Source of the DNA: Primulina eburnea
Taxonomy: Eukaryota; Streptophyta; Magnoliopsida; Lamiales; Gesneriaceae
Direction of reading: 5' to 3'
DNA: 64,000 nucleotides
NCBI RefSeq assembly: GCF_022965805.1
Contig: NC_133106.1
Coordinates: 37,065,913-37,129,912 of the forward strand
Below the pieces are notes generated by a model. The model saw only the letters and a list, made by a program, of their open reading frames with translations. It had not been told where the DNA came from and did no database searches. The position numbers and the translations under genes were made by a program. Shown piece by piece: positions 46,552 through 56,559 of this stretch (position 1 is its first letter; each line of letters starts with the position of its first letter).

Positions 46552-47735
46552 TAAATACTAAAATTCATTTCTGAAACTGTATCAGTTTCTCTAACTTTTT
46601 GAAAGTTACTTTTATGAACTATATTGTTTTGATTTATGATTAAATCATCTACTGTATTAGTAGATTCTAATTCTTCTCTAATTTGAGAAGTAGAAGCTCT
46701 AGAAGTTTGTGGTATATCTACCATATAATCTAGAGGAGAAATAAAAGAGTGACTAGATCTTGATCTAGCATAAACAGAAGAGGGTAATAATCTTCTTTGT
46801 TCATTATTAAACTGTATTTGAACAGTTCCTTCATTAGTTTGTATAACTTGTTCTAAATCTCTATTTATTATAGGATTTTTAGGAACAGCTTGTTCAATTA
46901 TCCAATTTTCTGGAAATTCTATTTCTTCCCATTTTATAGATCTACGAGTTGTAATGTTAGATCTATTAAAATTAGTTTCTATAAGAATAGTTTCATTTAA
47001 TTTTTTATCTATTCTTTTACACATATGATTCAGTGTAAATAATGGTTTATAGTATATACTATAACAGATACATATAACTTCTGTTCCAGGAGTATAATTA
47101 TAACCATGAGTTTTAACATTTAATGTTAAAGAATCTAATATATTAATATCAGACAAAGATAAAGATAAATTTGGATAAATATCAAAATAAACTGGACCAT
47201 GTGCCAGACTAGATTGAATTATTCCCATAAGGGATTGTTTCCAATTCAAATTTCTCCCATCTCTTAAAGCTGCTATGAAGCTTTCTGGTAAACCTTCTAA
47301 TGTTAAAGGTCTAAAAGCAATTTGAATTAATCCTATATGAATAAATTTATAATTTTTCATATAAGGCATAATATCTTTATTATTTAATAATCTTATTACC
47401 ATTTCATTATTATGAAGAGGTACAGATGATTCTGTAGTTTTAACTACTTGTTTAAAACCAATTTTTTCAAAAGTTCCTAACTTATAGATCATTTTAGAAT
47501 CTATCTTAGGAATAGTCCATTTATTCAATAAATCTAAATTTTCAGGATAATCATATTCTTCATTTAAACTGTTATGAACAGTTTCTTTCATACTGAAAAT
47601 ATTCATTTGAATAAAAAGTGCTAAATTATTAACCAGACTATTTCCATGGCTCTGATACCATCTGAGGCTTGGAATCAAAGAGGAATCTGATATGTGGCAT
47701 TGTTTTACCAAACTTTTCCTTAGTGGCTTTCGCAC
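46551..47735 (-). CDS. Viral movement protein (30K superfamily)
   Basis: Cell-to-cell movement protein of the pararetrovirus, upstream of and coupled to the coat gene. The core IHIGLIQIAFRPLTLEGLPE followed by ALRDGR, then LAHGPVYFDIYPNLSLSLSD, is typical of caulimovirid 30K movement proteins. The open frame begins at 47735 (394 residues), but the first 43 codons cover the tRNA primer-binding site, which normally lies in the intergenic region. The Met at 47606 (351 residues) is therefore the likelier start. The C-terminal third is Ser/Thr-rich and variable. The frame is complete. Confidence 0.83.
   Translation of the reverse strand: MRKPLRKSLVKQCHISDSSLIPSLRWYQSHGNSLVNNLALFIQMNIFSMKETVHNSLNEEYDYPENLDLLNKWTIPKIDSKMIYKLGTFEKIGFKQVVKTTESSVPLHNNEMVIRLLNNKDIMPYMKNYKFIHIGLIQIAFRPLTLEGLPESFIAALRDGRNLNWKQSLMGIIQSSLAHGPVYFDIYPNLSLSLSDINILDSLTLNVKTHGYNYTPGTEVICICYSIYYKPLFTLNHMCKRIDKKLNETILIETNFNRSNITTRRSIKWEEIEFPENWIIEQAVPKNPIINRDLEQVIQTNEGTVQIQFNNEQRRLLPSSVYARSRSSHSFISPLDYMVDIPQTSRASTSQIREELESTNTVDDLIINQNNIVHKSNFQKVRETDTVSEMNFSI
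47644..47660 (-). promoter_or_regulatory. Viral primer-binding site (tRNA-Met)
   Basis: Minus-strand TGGTATCAGAGCCATGG is complementary to the 3' end of initiator tRNA-Met, the universal caulimovirid minus-strand DNA primer and the conventional genome origin. It lies 38 bp upstream of the preferred movement-protein start. Confidence 0.85.
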
Positions 47736-48308
47736 ACATGGAAGTTATTGGTTTCCAGCCTATATACCATTTTCAACTCAAATTGAGCTAAGAAAAGGAG
47801 AAATTTAAACTCCAGAATAATAATGAATATAAGATTCTTGTTTGGAATTTTACGAAACATAAAAGGATTTACGAAAGATATACCAGAGAAATTAAACAAC
47901 AGAGGATTTATCGAGGGCCCAAAGAATCATAAATTCATAAAAAATCACCCATAAACGCCTTAAACGCCATTTCTCGGCTAAGCAGGCTGAAGGGCTACAA
48001 CATGAATTTATTCTTCCCGGATAAACTCGAACCTTGTGTTAATCATTTCCTGGTTCATCTTCTTACCTTATGTTTTAACCAAAGACTCTTATATTACATT
48101 AGATTCCAGAAATTTAAATAAATCTTTTATTATATCAATCTGATTCCAAGTTACAAATAAATATAGATCATGTCATAGTAAGGAAAATAATTTAGCACGA
48201 ATACTTTAGCCTGTCATTCAGGCTAATCACTGAAATATTTAAATTAAAAAAATAAAAACAGAAAATAAAAACAATAAACTTACAAGGTTGTAAGCAGAAC
48301 TTCAAACT

Positions 48309-48314
48309 TTTATT
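48309..48314 (-). terminator. Viral poly(A) signal
   Basis: AATAAA on the minus strand, about 85-90 nt downstream of the TATA box. In caulimovirids the signal is passed once and used on the second transit, giving a terminally redundant RNA. Confidence 0.65.
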
Positions 48315-48397
48315 GATAACTTCAGAAGGGTTGTATACAAGAGAGAGTAGAGAGGGGAGCAAACTCGACCGTGTTCCTCTAAGAACACAGAAATAGC

Positions 48398-48407
48398 CTA
48401 TATATAG
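48398..48407 (-). promoter_or_regulatory. Viral promoter TATA box
   Basis: CTATATATAG on the minus strand in the intergenic region, correctly placed upstream of the poly(A) signal and leader for the pregenomic RNA. Confidence 0.7.
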
Positions 48408-48601
48408 ATAGAAGAGCCGGACATCAAACCCCGGATTCCATCTTAAAATAAAAATAGTAAATGCTTTATTAAAGCAAAAGTAACATGGTTACAAAATTCA
48501 AAAAGTAAATAGTGATATGCCACCCACTTTTTGTCATGATATGCCATGATGATGTGTTATTCCACCAACTCTTGAATAGTGAGATTCCACTTTCAACGAT
48601 T

Positions 48602-50008
48602 CTAATCATCTTTGGTATTATCTTTGAAAGATTTCTTCAAACTTTCAAATATATCCTCAATTTGAGATAATTGAGGAATATCCTCATCTGGATCCTGTGC
48701 ATCATGCATCTTCATTAGATGTATGAATTGATTATCACTGGAATCTGAAGCCATTGATTGATCTGATTTTGAATCGGAGCATCCTATATTCTTATAAAGA
48801 TCTTTTTTCATTTCATCAATGTAGATTTCTACCATCTTTTCTTTAGAATAGATCTCTGAATATTTTTGAGTCAGAATTTTAAATGGACTCATTGCATCTT
48901 TTTCTTTTTGTTGTTGATTCAACAAATCTTTCTGATATGAAGAAATTTTTTCTTCCATTTGAAGTAAGGTGTCATGACCATGAAGTTTTCCAGATACTGG
49001 ATCTTCTCGTAACATTTTATCCCAAAATTTTGTAGAGCTAGTTCTCCATAGACAAGGGATACCTTCATCTGTATAACCAAATTCTGGCTGCCATTTCCAG
49101 ATCCATGGAATACCGAATTCCGTGAAGAATAGACATAAAGTCTTTCCATCAATCCAATGTTCAGAAAAACTTTTTGTAATAATTGGTGCAACATTCAACC
49201 AAGTATCGAATGGTTTTATAAAAACCTCTGGCAAAATCTTTGCTGATGGACCAAATATTTTCCACCAAATAAAAAACCAATTTGGAATAGGATAATGGAA
49301 AACATTTTCACAAATCTTAAGAAACCATGTATGTTTCCTTTTTTCATTTTCATACAATAAAGTTTTATTAAAACTTTCAATATAATCCCAGAAATTGAAT
49401 TTAAAACTGGTTTTATGATTTTCTGAGTAAAACTCTTTTTCAACCAATGGAGATATACCCCATTCTTCAATAGATATAATCTTTTTGATAATAAACTTAG
49501 AGAAGTTATAACTTCCTTTTTGTTGAGTATTACTGAAAAAGTGAGTAATATCAACACTTTTTGTAGATATGAGAAGATTCTCATAATATCCTCTTTGCTT
49601 ATAAGCACCATATACATATGATGTATTGGTAAAATATCTTTCCATAATAATCCAAGGAGTTTTTTCCCATTGGATATCTTTTTCTTCTATAAGAAGAATT
49701 AATTCTTTATGTTTTGACTCTGTATAAAGAGCTGTATCATTATCATCTTCTTTGATGATATTAGCATATGATGCTGAAGACTGAGAATCAGAATTATTTT
49801 TCTGCTTTTGTTTCAAGAATTCTTGAAATTCATTGTATAACTCATTCTGCTCAGTATTACTGGCTGATGACGAATTAGATAAATTCTGGGCTATTAGCCT
49901 CTGTTTACCATGTTGAGCAATAATATTAGGGGGTTTTCCCCTGCCACCTCGCCCTCTATAAGAGGACTCTCCTCTGCCTCGAGAGTACATATCTGTAGAT
50001 GAAAACAT
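48602..50008 (-). CDS. Viral fourth ORF, possible transactivator/inclusion-body protein
   Basis: A 468-residue frame that starts directly after the RNase H stop (TAA followed by ATG). The N-terminus is RG-rich (RGRGESSYRGRGGRGKPP), suggesting RNA binding. The middle is Trp-rich: WFFIWWKIFGPSAKILPE, then FGIPWIWKWQPEFGYT. The C-terminus is acidic and Ser-rich. Similar GIPWIWKW-type proteins occur, from memory, in other integrated plant caulimovirids. Position after the polymerase is where CaMV-like viruses keep ORF VI (transactivator/viroplasmin), but I see no clear sequence match to that family, so the role is a guess from position. Confidence 0.7.
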   Translation of the reverse strand: MFSSTDMYSRGRGESSYRGRGGRGKPPNIIAQHGKQRLIAQNLSNSSSASNTEQNELYNEFQEFLKQKQKNNSDSQSSASYANIIKEDDNDTALYTESKHKELILLIEEKDIQWEKTPWIIMERYFTNTSYVYGAYKQRGYYENLLISTKSVDITHFFSNTQQKGSYNFSKFIIKKIISIEEWGISPLVEKEFYSENHKTSFKFNFWDYIESFNKTLLYENEKRKHTWFLKICENVFHYPIPNWFFIWWKIFGPSAKILPEVFIKPFDTWLNVAPIITKSFSEHWIDGKTLCLFFTEFGIPWIWKWQPEFGYTDEGIPCLWRTSSTKFWDKMLREDPVSGKLHGHDTLLQMEEKISSYQKDLLNQQQKEKDAMSPFKILTQKYSEIYSKEKMVEIYIDEMKKDLYKNIGCSDSKSDQSMASDSSDNQFIHLMKMHDAQDPDEDIPQLSQIEDIFESLKKSFKDNTKDD

Positions 50009-51598
50009 TTAAGATAAATATTCTCGAGTTAAGAAATCTGGTAGATGATTATCTTCACCTTTTTTATAAATGATCTCAAAATCAAAAGGAGCTAAATGAG
50101 CCTGCCATCTAGCAAACATTTGCTTAGACACATCATGTTTAAAATCTTTATTAAACATAAATTTTGCAGATTTGCAATCAGTTTTTATAATAAACTTTTG
50201 ATTATATAAATCATCTTGAAATTTTAAAATACATCTAACAATAGCTAAGATTTCTTTTGCTACTGTGGAGTAATTTTTCTGAGCATTATTCCACTTTCCA
50301 GAATAAAATCTTATAAGATATTCTTGTTTTGTTTGAGGATCTTTTTGTTTTAAAATTCCTCCAAAACCTATATCTGAGGCATCAGTTTCTACAATTTTAT
50401 CACATAAAAGATTTGCCAGCATAAGACAAGGAAGATTTTTAACTTTATCTTTAATAATTTGAACAGCTTTAGTATGCTTATCTGTCCAAGGTAAAGGATT
50501 TTTCTTCAGTCTATCATATAAGATAGCAGAATCTTTAGTAAGATTTTGAATATAAGGAGAAATATAATTTAAACTCCCTAAAAATCTTTGTAACTGAGTT
50601 TTATCAGTTATTATATCTGGAAATTTTGAACCAAATTCAATACTTCTTTGGATAAGAATTATTTTCCCTTTTTCAATCATATGACCAAGAAAACGAATAT
50701 TAGTTTGGAATAAAATCATTTTAGATTTTGAAATAACTAATCCATTTTGAATAACAATATTTTTAAACATTTCTAAATGTTTAAAATGTGTTTTAATATC
50801 ATTAGAAAATACTAAGATATCATCTATATAAACAATTATAAAATTGCTATAGTTATAAAAAATATCATTCATAATTTGTTGAAATTCTGAAGGGGCATTT
50901 TTAAGGCCAAATGGCATTACTGTCCATTCATAATGTCCTATTGGAACATTAAAAGCAGTTTTATATCTATCAGATTCTTGTATTTGAATCTGCCAAAATC
51001 CTGATTTTAAATCAAATTTGGAAAATATAATTGCATGAACTAATCTGTCTAATAAATCTTTTTTATTAGGAATAGGATGCCTAATCCATTTCAAAACCTT
51101 ATTAAGAGGTTTATAATTTATAACTAATCTAGGAACTCCTCTTTCCTGCTCTGAATGTTTATTAACATAAAAAGCAGTACAAGACCAAGGAGATTGAGAA
51201 GGTTTTATTAAACCTTTATCTAACAAAGAATGAATTTCATTCTTGCATAATTCTAGATATTCAGAATTCATTTGACAAGGACGAGCCTTGGTTGGAATAT
51301 TTCTTTCATTAAAATCTTCTTCATATGGAAGAGAGATAATATGCTTCTTACGATTCCAAAAAGCATTTGGTAAATCATTACATATTTCTAATGAAAATTT
51401 ATTATAAATAATTTTTATTTTTTCCTGTAATTTAGGATTCTGTAATTTTTCATCAATTGTGAGAAATTTTATTTCTTCTTTTAAAGAGTTAATTTGAAAG
51501 GTTTTTCTTTCAATCTGTTCTTGTAGTTCATTTAAAATTCTATGAACAGGTTTAGTTATAAACTGAAAAGAAATGGGATTACCTTGATAAGTTCCTAT
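50009..51598 (-). CDS. Viral reverse transcriptase-RNase H, 3' part of pol
   Basis: Main part of the pararetroviral polymerase, open from the insertion end at 51598 to the stop at 50009; the first internal Met is at 51271. RT motifs in order: PRLVINYKPLN, FSKFDLKSGFWQI, PFGLKNAPSEFQ, the catalytic YIDDILVF, and FLGHMIEKG. RNase H follows with VETDASDIGFGG, the conserved Glu in YSTVAKEILAI, IKTDCKSAKF and the terminal HLPDFLTRE. All catalytic Asp/Glu residues are present. The protease part lies at 43754-44083, at the other end of the insert. It is followed with no gap by the fourth ORF. Confidence 0.93.
   Translation of the reverse strand: MGTYQGNPISFQFITKPVHRILNELQEQIERKTFQINSLKEEIKFLTIDEKLQNPKLQEKIKIIYNKFSLEICNDLPNAFWNRKKHIISLPYEEDFNERNIPTKARPCQMNSEYLELCKNEIHSLLDKGLIKPSQSPWSCTAFYVNKHSEQERGVPRLVINYKPLNKVLKWIRHPIPNKKDLLDRLVHAIIFSKFDLKSGFWQIQIQESDRYKTAFNVPIGHYEWTVMPFGLKNAPSEFQQIMNDIFYNYSNFIIVYIDDILVFSNDIKTHFKHLEMFKNIVIQNGLVISKSKMILFQTNIRFLGHMIEKGKIILIQRSIEFGSKFPDIITDKTQLQRFLGSLNYISPYIQNLTKDSAILYDRLKKNPLPWTDKHTKAVQIIKDKVKNLPCLMLANLLCDKIVETDASDIGFGGILKQKDPQTKQEYLIRFYSGKWNNAQKNYSTVAKEILAIVRCILKFQDDLYNQKFIIKTDCKSAKFMFNKDFKHDVSKQMFARWQAHLAPFDFEIIYKKGEDNHLPDFLTREYLS
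51557..51598. repeat. Viral terminal redundancy, right copy
   Basis: Identical to 43775-43816. Identity of the two copies is compatible with a recent insertion, though 42 bp is too short to date it. Confidence 0.92.
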
Positions 51599-51608
51599 AG
51601 TTTTTTAT
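51597..51608. repeat. 12-bp junction repeat, right
   Basis: ATAGTTTTTTAT, identical to 43766-43777 at the other virus-host junction. Confidence 0.6.
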
Positions 51609-51887
51609 TTTTAATTTAATATATATACTCGTACGAAATTAATTAGTTAATTCATAAGTCAATTCATTTTTATTATATAAATAATAAAATATTTCATTGA
51701 TTATGTAAGTTGAGCATTAATTTACAATTAAATAAAAGATATTGATTATTAAATATTAATAACGAGGAGTGAATTATTAGAAAATTTGGAATTTTCAAAA
51801 TATTTGCCATAGGAAGATTGACTCGTGAGTTAGTTAACCAGACTTCGAACTCCTTTATTACGGGATCGAAGCGACGGATGTAAAACA
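51609..51887. other. Promoter of the BRAP2/RING gene
   Basis: AT-rich host DNA between virus and gene. The insertion lies about 290 bp upstream of the TATA box, so it may have displaced older promoter elements. Confidence 0.5.
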
Positions 51888-51895
51888 TATAAATA
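51888..51895 (+). promoter_or_regulatory. TATA box of BRAP2/RING gene
   Basis: TATAAATA, 64 bp before the start codon at 51959, giving a short leader of about 35-40 nt. Confidence 0.6.
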
Positions 51896-51958
51896 CTTGC
51901 TCAGGTCTTTGCACAAGAGAAACTAGAGATTTGCGTAGCACTTCAACCACTATCAACA

Positions 51959-54900
51959 ATGTTGGAAGAGACTTCAACTAGTGCGAGCGCCGCTGCCTCG
52001 GCGGAGGATTTGTTCTGGTCTAAAACCGCCGGAAATCCTTCTGTAGACGTATCCTCGCCATCTAATGCGCCGTCGGAAATCCATTTTTCTTCTGGAAACC
52101 CTAGAATCGAGGAAACCAGAGGCCTCATGCATCTGTACCGCGACGCCGCCGCTCCATCCTCTTTCCGTCTTCCTGTAAAATAATTTGACTTGATCGTTAT
52201 TTCATCGAATTACCGCTCTGTAACAGTAGTTAAGAAATCTGTAGATGATATATTCGAACCTGATTTTTTCTTCCTCTGTGCTGAGCGATTTAGTTTTTCT
52301 ATCCATATAAATAAGCGATTCGGTTTCTTTTCTTGAATATTACGTGTATTCAAGAAGCCGAAGATACTTGCGTTAATATAACCGTTTTTATTGCTGCTGG
52401 TACCATTCCATGTGATCTGCATCTGCACGTTCACGAAAAAAGGTTTCAATTTTGTTAATTAAACAGTTAATTAAAAAAATTAAGATTATATATCATATGA
52501 CCAAAATTGATCGGTGACTTGCATAACATACATTGGATACGTGTAAACACGAATAGAATATATATGTTTGTTTGATTGACTCTTTAATTTTGCTTAAACT
52601 GCTAAATAAATGACTCTCCCAAGCGTTCAGCTTTTCTTCTTGTTTTTTGTGTGTGTGTTTTAGGATGATCGGAAGCCGCTTATTTGCGTTCTAGGGGTGC
52701 CTAATCACATGACGTATTCAGACTTTTGTAAGTTCTGTGGTTCATTCATTCAGCACATGTTGGAAATGCGAATCGTCAGGTCGATACAAGAACTTTGTAG
52801 CAGCTAGTTTAATATTCCACTGTAGAAATGATTTTTCTTACACATGAAAGTTTAGGACCGAGGGGTTGGAGGATCGCTACAGTATTTTAATCAGACTCGA
52901 TTATCAGAATTCAGCTGATTCTTTTTACAAACATTTCCATGGAAAATGCTTTTCATCACTTGAGGTATTTTTTCCTTGGCTGGTTATTTTCTTTCTGAAT
53001 TACTAAAACTTTTATGCAGGAATGCACTTCTTATTTATTACTCTATATATGCTTCACTCTGAACACAGGAGGAGACCTGCCACGTGTTTTTTACTGCTGA
53101 TATACAGTATACTGGATCTATTGAGCACTCACAGCCTTCCACCGGAAGCTCTGGAGAGCAGCCTTCTTGTCCGGTTTGTCTTGGTACTGCATATTAGATG
53201 TTAGTTGTAATACGTTCTGTGCTTGACTAACTTTTGTAACGTAAGAAATATGCAGCTTATGTTATGCAGAGGTTATTGCGTTTTTGGCTTTTGACATCAC
53301 CAAAGCTTGTGGTAGTGTTATAATTGTTGCTGGAACTTTGATCGTTATAGCTGAAACAAAATTGTTGCTACCATGAACTCAAGTATAATTTTGCACGATA
53401 ACAACGAAAATATAGGTTACTCAAAAATGAGTTGATAAGCTGTTGATCTTAGTTACAAATCGGATTCCAATTACAAGTATTTGAGCTTTCTTAGTCTTCT
53501 GTTCTATATCTTTCACTGTGTAATACTGATAGTATTATTCTACAGTTCCAAGAAAAAAATTGAACTGCTGAACCAAATTAGTTGCCTATTGCAGAGAAAT
53601 TAGACCAACATTCAGGTGGAATTCTTACTACTATCTGCAATCACTCCTTTCACTGCTCTTGTATTTCTAGATGGACAGATTCTTCCTGCCCGGTAGGTAT
53701 TATTTCACCACTCTTGGAATTATTTCAGCTACGATGAAGGCTACCTTAGGTATTTTACTAATGATGTTGATTACCTAGGTATGTCGTTACTGCCAGCAAC
53801 AGCCTGAGAAATCAATTTGTTATGTTTGTCAAACTACAGACAACCTCTGGATGTGCGTCATTTGTGGTTTTGTAGGTTGTGGGAGGTAAAACATCTGGTC
53901 TGCCCCATCTGAGTTACATAATAATTTCTGATTTATCAGGAATTATTGTGGAGTGATGATTCGTAAAACAGAGGAAATTTTTATTGGTTTCTAATTATGT
54001 TATTTGGGGTATAGAAACAAGGATGGACATGCTGTTAGCCATTGGAAAGAAACACAGCATTGCTATTCCCTTGAGCTTGAAACTCAAAGGGTGTGGGACT
54101 ATGTCGGAGACAACTACGTTCATCGTTTGATCCAATCTAAAACTGATGGAAAGTTGGTTGAGCTAAACAGCCATTGCACACATAAAGATGATGGATGTGG
54201 TGATTGTTTTGGATATGGTGACACTGTTCCAGACGGCGGAGTTGAATCTGTACATTTTTAACTGACTATTTTTTTTCTCTCACCGGCTTCATTCATGATT
54301 TGAAATTTCTTCCTTGCAGATTGTTAACGAGTACAACGAGCTTCTTACTTCTCAACTTGAAAATCAGAAAAATGTTAGTTCCTCTGTCTATTATCATCAT
54401 CTAATGTTGATGGTATCTTTGTTTATTATGTGAGTATTCTCTACTTTGGAATTTGGATACAGTATTTTGAGTCTTTACTACAAGAAGTTGAAGAAGACAC
54501 CGAAAGAGAATCTTCTGCTGCTGTCGAGAAAGCTTTGAGTCAAAATTCAAAGTTGCTGAAACTACAGGCCAAGCTGGACAAATTCTCTGAAGAAAAGAAA
54601 TTTCTCGATGATGTGACTAACTTTTTGAATTTTCTCTAGATTTTCACATCTTAATTTAGTAGCATTGTCACATCGCTGTCCAAATTGGATTGAAAAGTGT
54701 AAAGAAGATATGGTCTAACATGAGCTATTTTACTATGTTTTGAAACTGTGTCATATTTACTTTTGTAGATCAATGACAATCTTTTGAGGAACCAGAGCAT
54801 ATGGGAATCAAAGATAGATAAAATCGAAGAAAGGTAATACTCTTCAGCCTAGAGATATGGACAGACAAAATGTACCTATGTTGATATTGTTAGATTTTAA

Positions 54901-56044
54901 CGTCCCAGCAATTCAGCTGGATTTGTAAGGTCCAGCATAATCTTTTTTATATTTACTTTTGCCTGTATGAAAATGAGACTCCCTTTATCTTAAAAATTGC
55001 TAATCTTTAGTTCTACGTCTGTGGTGCTTTAATTGTTTGCTCTGCTTTCCTTAGAAACATCTGTAAATTGAGCTAGCAGCAAGAGATCTATTATACATAG
55101 TTACATTCGCCGATCTAAAACCTCCTCTTTTAACTCTTTTTTTTCAATTTGAAGGGTTTGTGCCAGGTGTGTTTTGCGCTTGATGTTATATGTTCTCGTT
55201 CCGTTAGTGTCGTGACAGTAATTTTTTTTCCGTGGAACCAATTAATTTAATGCACGTATTTTGCAAAAACTGACCTTTAACGAAGTGGTGCGGTGCAAAC
55301 AGTTTAGTATTTACGACTTTACGTTTAAGGTGTTCGTACCATTTTGAGCATCCAACTACGTCGAAAGCTTCAATTGTTCTATTCCAAATTTTCGTAATAT
55401 GCTCATTTCTTATTCGAATACATGATAGATTGTTGTAGTCGAATCTTGGTTTGGTGTTAATTCCTGCTGTACGATGACTGGCGTAAATTTGTTTATTTTG
55501 AGCTTTTTCTGAGGTTTTGATCTTTTTCTATGCTAGGGAGAAGAAACTTCTAAAACTCAAGGATAAGAAAATTGAGGAGTTGGAAGAACGGGTAATGCCG
55601 AATAGATTTTCTCATCCAACTGAGCTTTTCCCTCTATCTATGGCCTGCATTAATTTTTTTTTTGCTATATTTATTTTCCAAAAAAAAAAACAACTCTGCT
55701 ATATTTTGTGGTATTGTTACATTGAAATGGGCTTTGGCCATGTGTTTCATGGTTTACAAGTTTTTGTCAGCGTAAATTTTTGTAAAGGATTATAATTTAT
55801 ACCCAAGAAAATCTGCAAACTCTGCTGCTGTATTATGTATGGAGTAACCGATTCTTACAAGTATGTGCAGCTAAGAACTTTGATGGAATCCCTCGAGGCT
55901 GCGAACGCGAAAGAGCAAAAGAGTACAGAACAACATCCAACAACTTCAACTGTGCTCAAGGACGAAATTATGCCCGGACCTATAGACTCGTCCACTAAAG
56001 GAGCCACAAAAACGACTGCCCGGGGAAAAGCAAGGGATAAATAA
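51959..56044 (+). CDS. BRAP2-domain RING/ZnF-UBP E3 ubiquitin ligase (BRIZ-type)
   Basis: Twelve exons: 51959-52174, 52664-52779, 52856-52964, 53069-53183, 53595-53692, 53779-53885, 54015-54249, 54320-54373, 54463-54612, 54769-54833, 55537-55591, 55871-56044. All phases fit, giving 497 residues, near Arabidopsis BRIZ1/BRIZ2, which form a heteromeric E3 ligase needed for germination. Domains in order: Ser-rich N-terminus; BRAP2 RRM-like domain (about 75-165: [29 protein letters not shown]); RING from CPVCL (about 180) through [22 protein letters not shown]; ZnF-UBP ([33 protein letters not shown]); then a long coiled coil (about 340-455) and a basic tail. All zinc ligands expected in the RING appear present. 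BRIZ1 versus BRIZ2 was not resolved. Confidence 0.93.
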
Positions 56045-56559
56045 ACGGAGGCTGCTTATAGTTTTCGAGCTTTCAGGGACCATGCTATTGTTGAATAATT
56101 GAAGTTTTTTGTTCATAACTGTGGTCTGTGGGGGAGACATGGGTGATGCCGGAATAGACACACGCGTCCTTTTTGCCAAATATATCAAATTTCTTTCTCA
56201 ACCCAGCTCGCCACATAATATTTTTATTTATATCTAAAAAGTAAAGTATATATAAAACGAAATAAAGATGAAATTATTATTCTAAACATAATTAAATTTT
56301 ATATAAAAATTCAGTATATTTAAAAGCAAACTATTAAATTTTAATATATAGAAGATATAGACACGTATCACTATCACCTGCCAGAAAAACAACACATAAA
56401 TTTATTAAAAAAATAAAATAAGATATAATATAAATAAATTAATTTAATAAACAAAAAATTTAAACACCAAAGCCACTTGACAACCGAAACCTCCATTCCA
56501 CAAGAAGCCCCCTTCGAAACTCCTCCTCACACGGCAGCGCCGCCCCTACCGAGCAAAAG
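56045..56559. other. Spacer between BRIZ-type and AOAT genes
   Basis: 3' UTR then AT-rich promoter DNA. The final ~80 bases before 56560 are GC-richer and likely the leader of the aminotransferase mRNA. Confidence 0.5.

Larger units (their letters stand above)
47736..48601 (-). other. Viral large intergenic region and leader
   Basis: Between the fourth ORF and the movement protein. It contains the promoter, poly(A) signal and a leader of about 760 nt with many short start codons. In relatives such leaders are crossed by ribosome shunting. Confidence 0.7.
43775..51598 (-). mobile_element. Endogenous pararetrovirus (Caulimoviridae), one permuted genome unit
   Basis: Plant dsDNA reverse-transcribing virus captured in the genome. 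The 42 bp at 43775-43816 are identical to 51557-51598, so the insert is one circle (start-to-start distance 7782 bp) opened inside the protease-RT gene. Minus-strand order from 51598: RT-RNase H (50009), fourth ORF (48602), intergenic region with promoter and poly(A) signal, movement protein (47606-46551), coat protein (46551-44080), protease (44083). Composition is distinctly AT-rich. The frames show no internal stop codons; the only visible break is the split of the polymerase gene at the insertion point. Genus is undecided: four separate frames differ from the single polyprotein of Petuvirus. Like other integrated caulimovirids it has no integrase or LTR. Confidence 0.93.
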
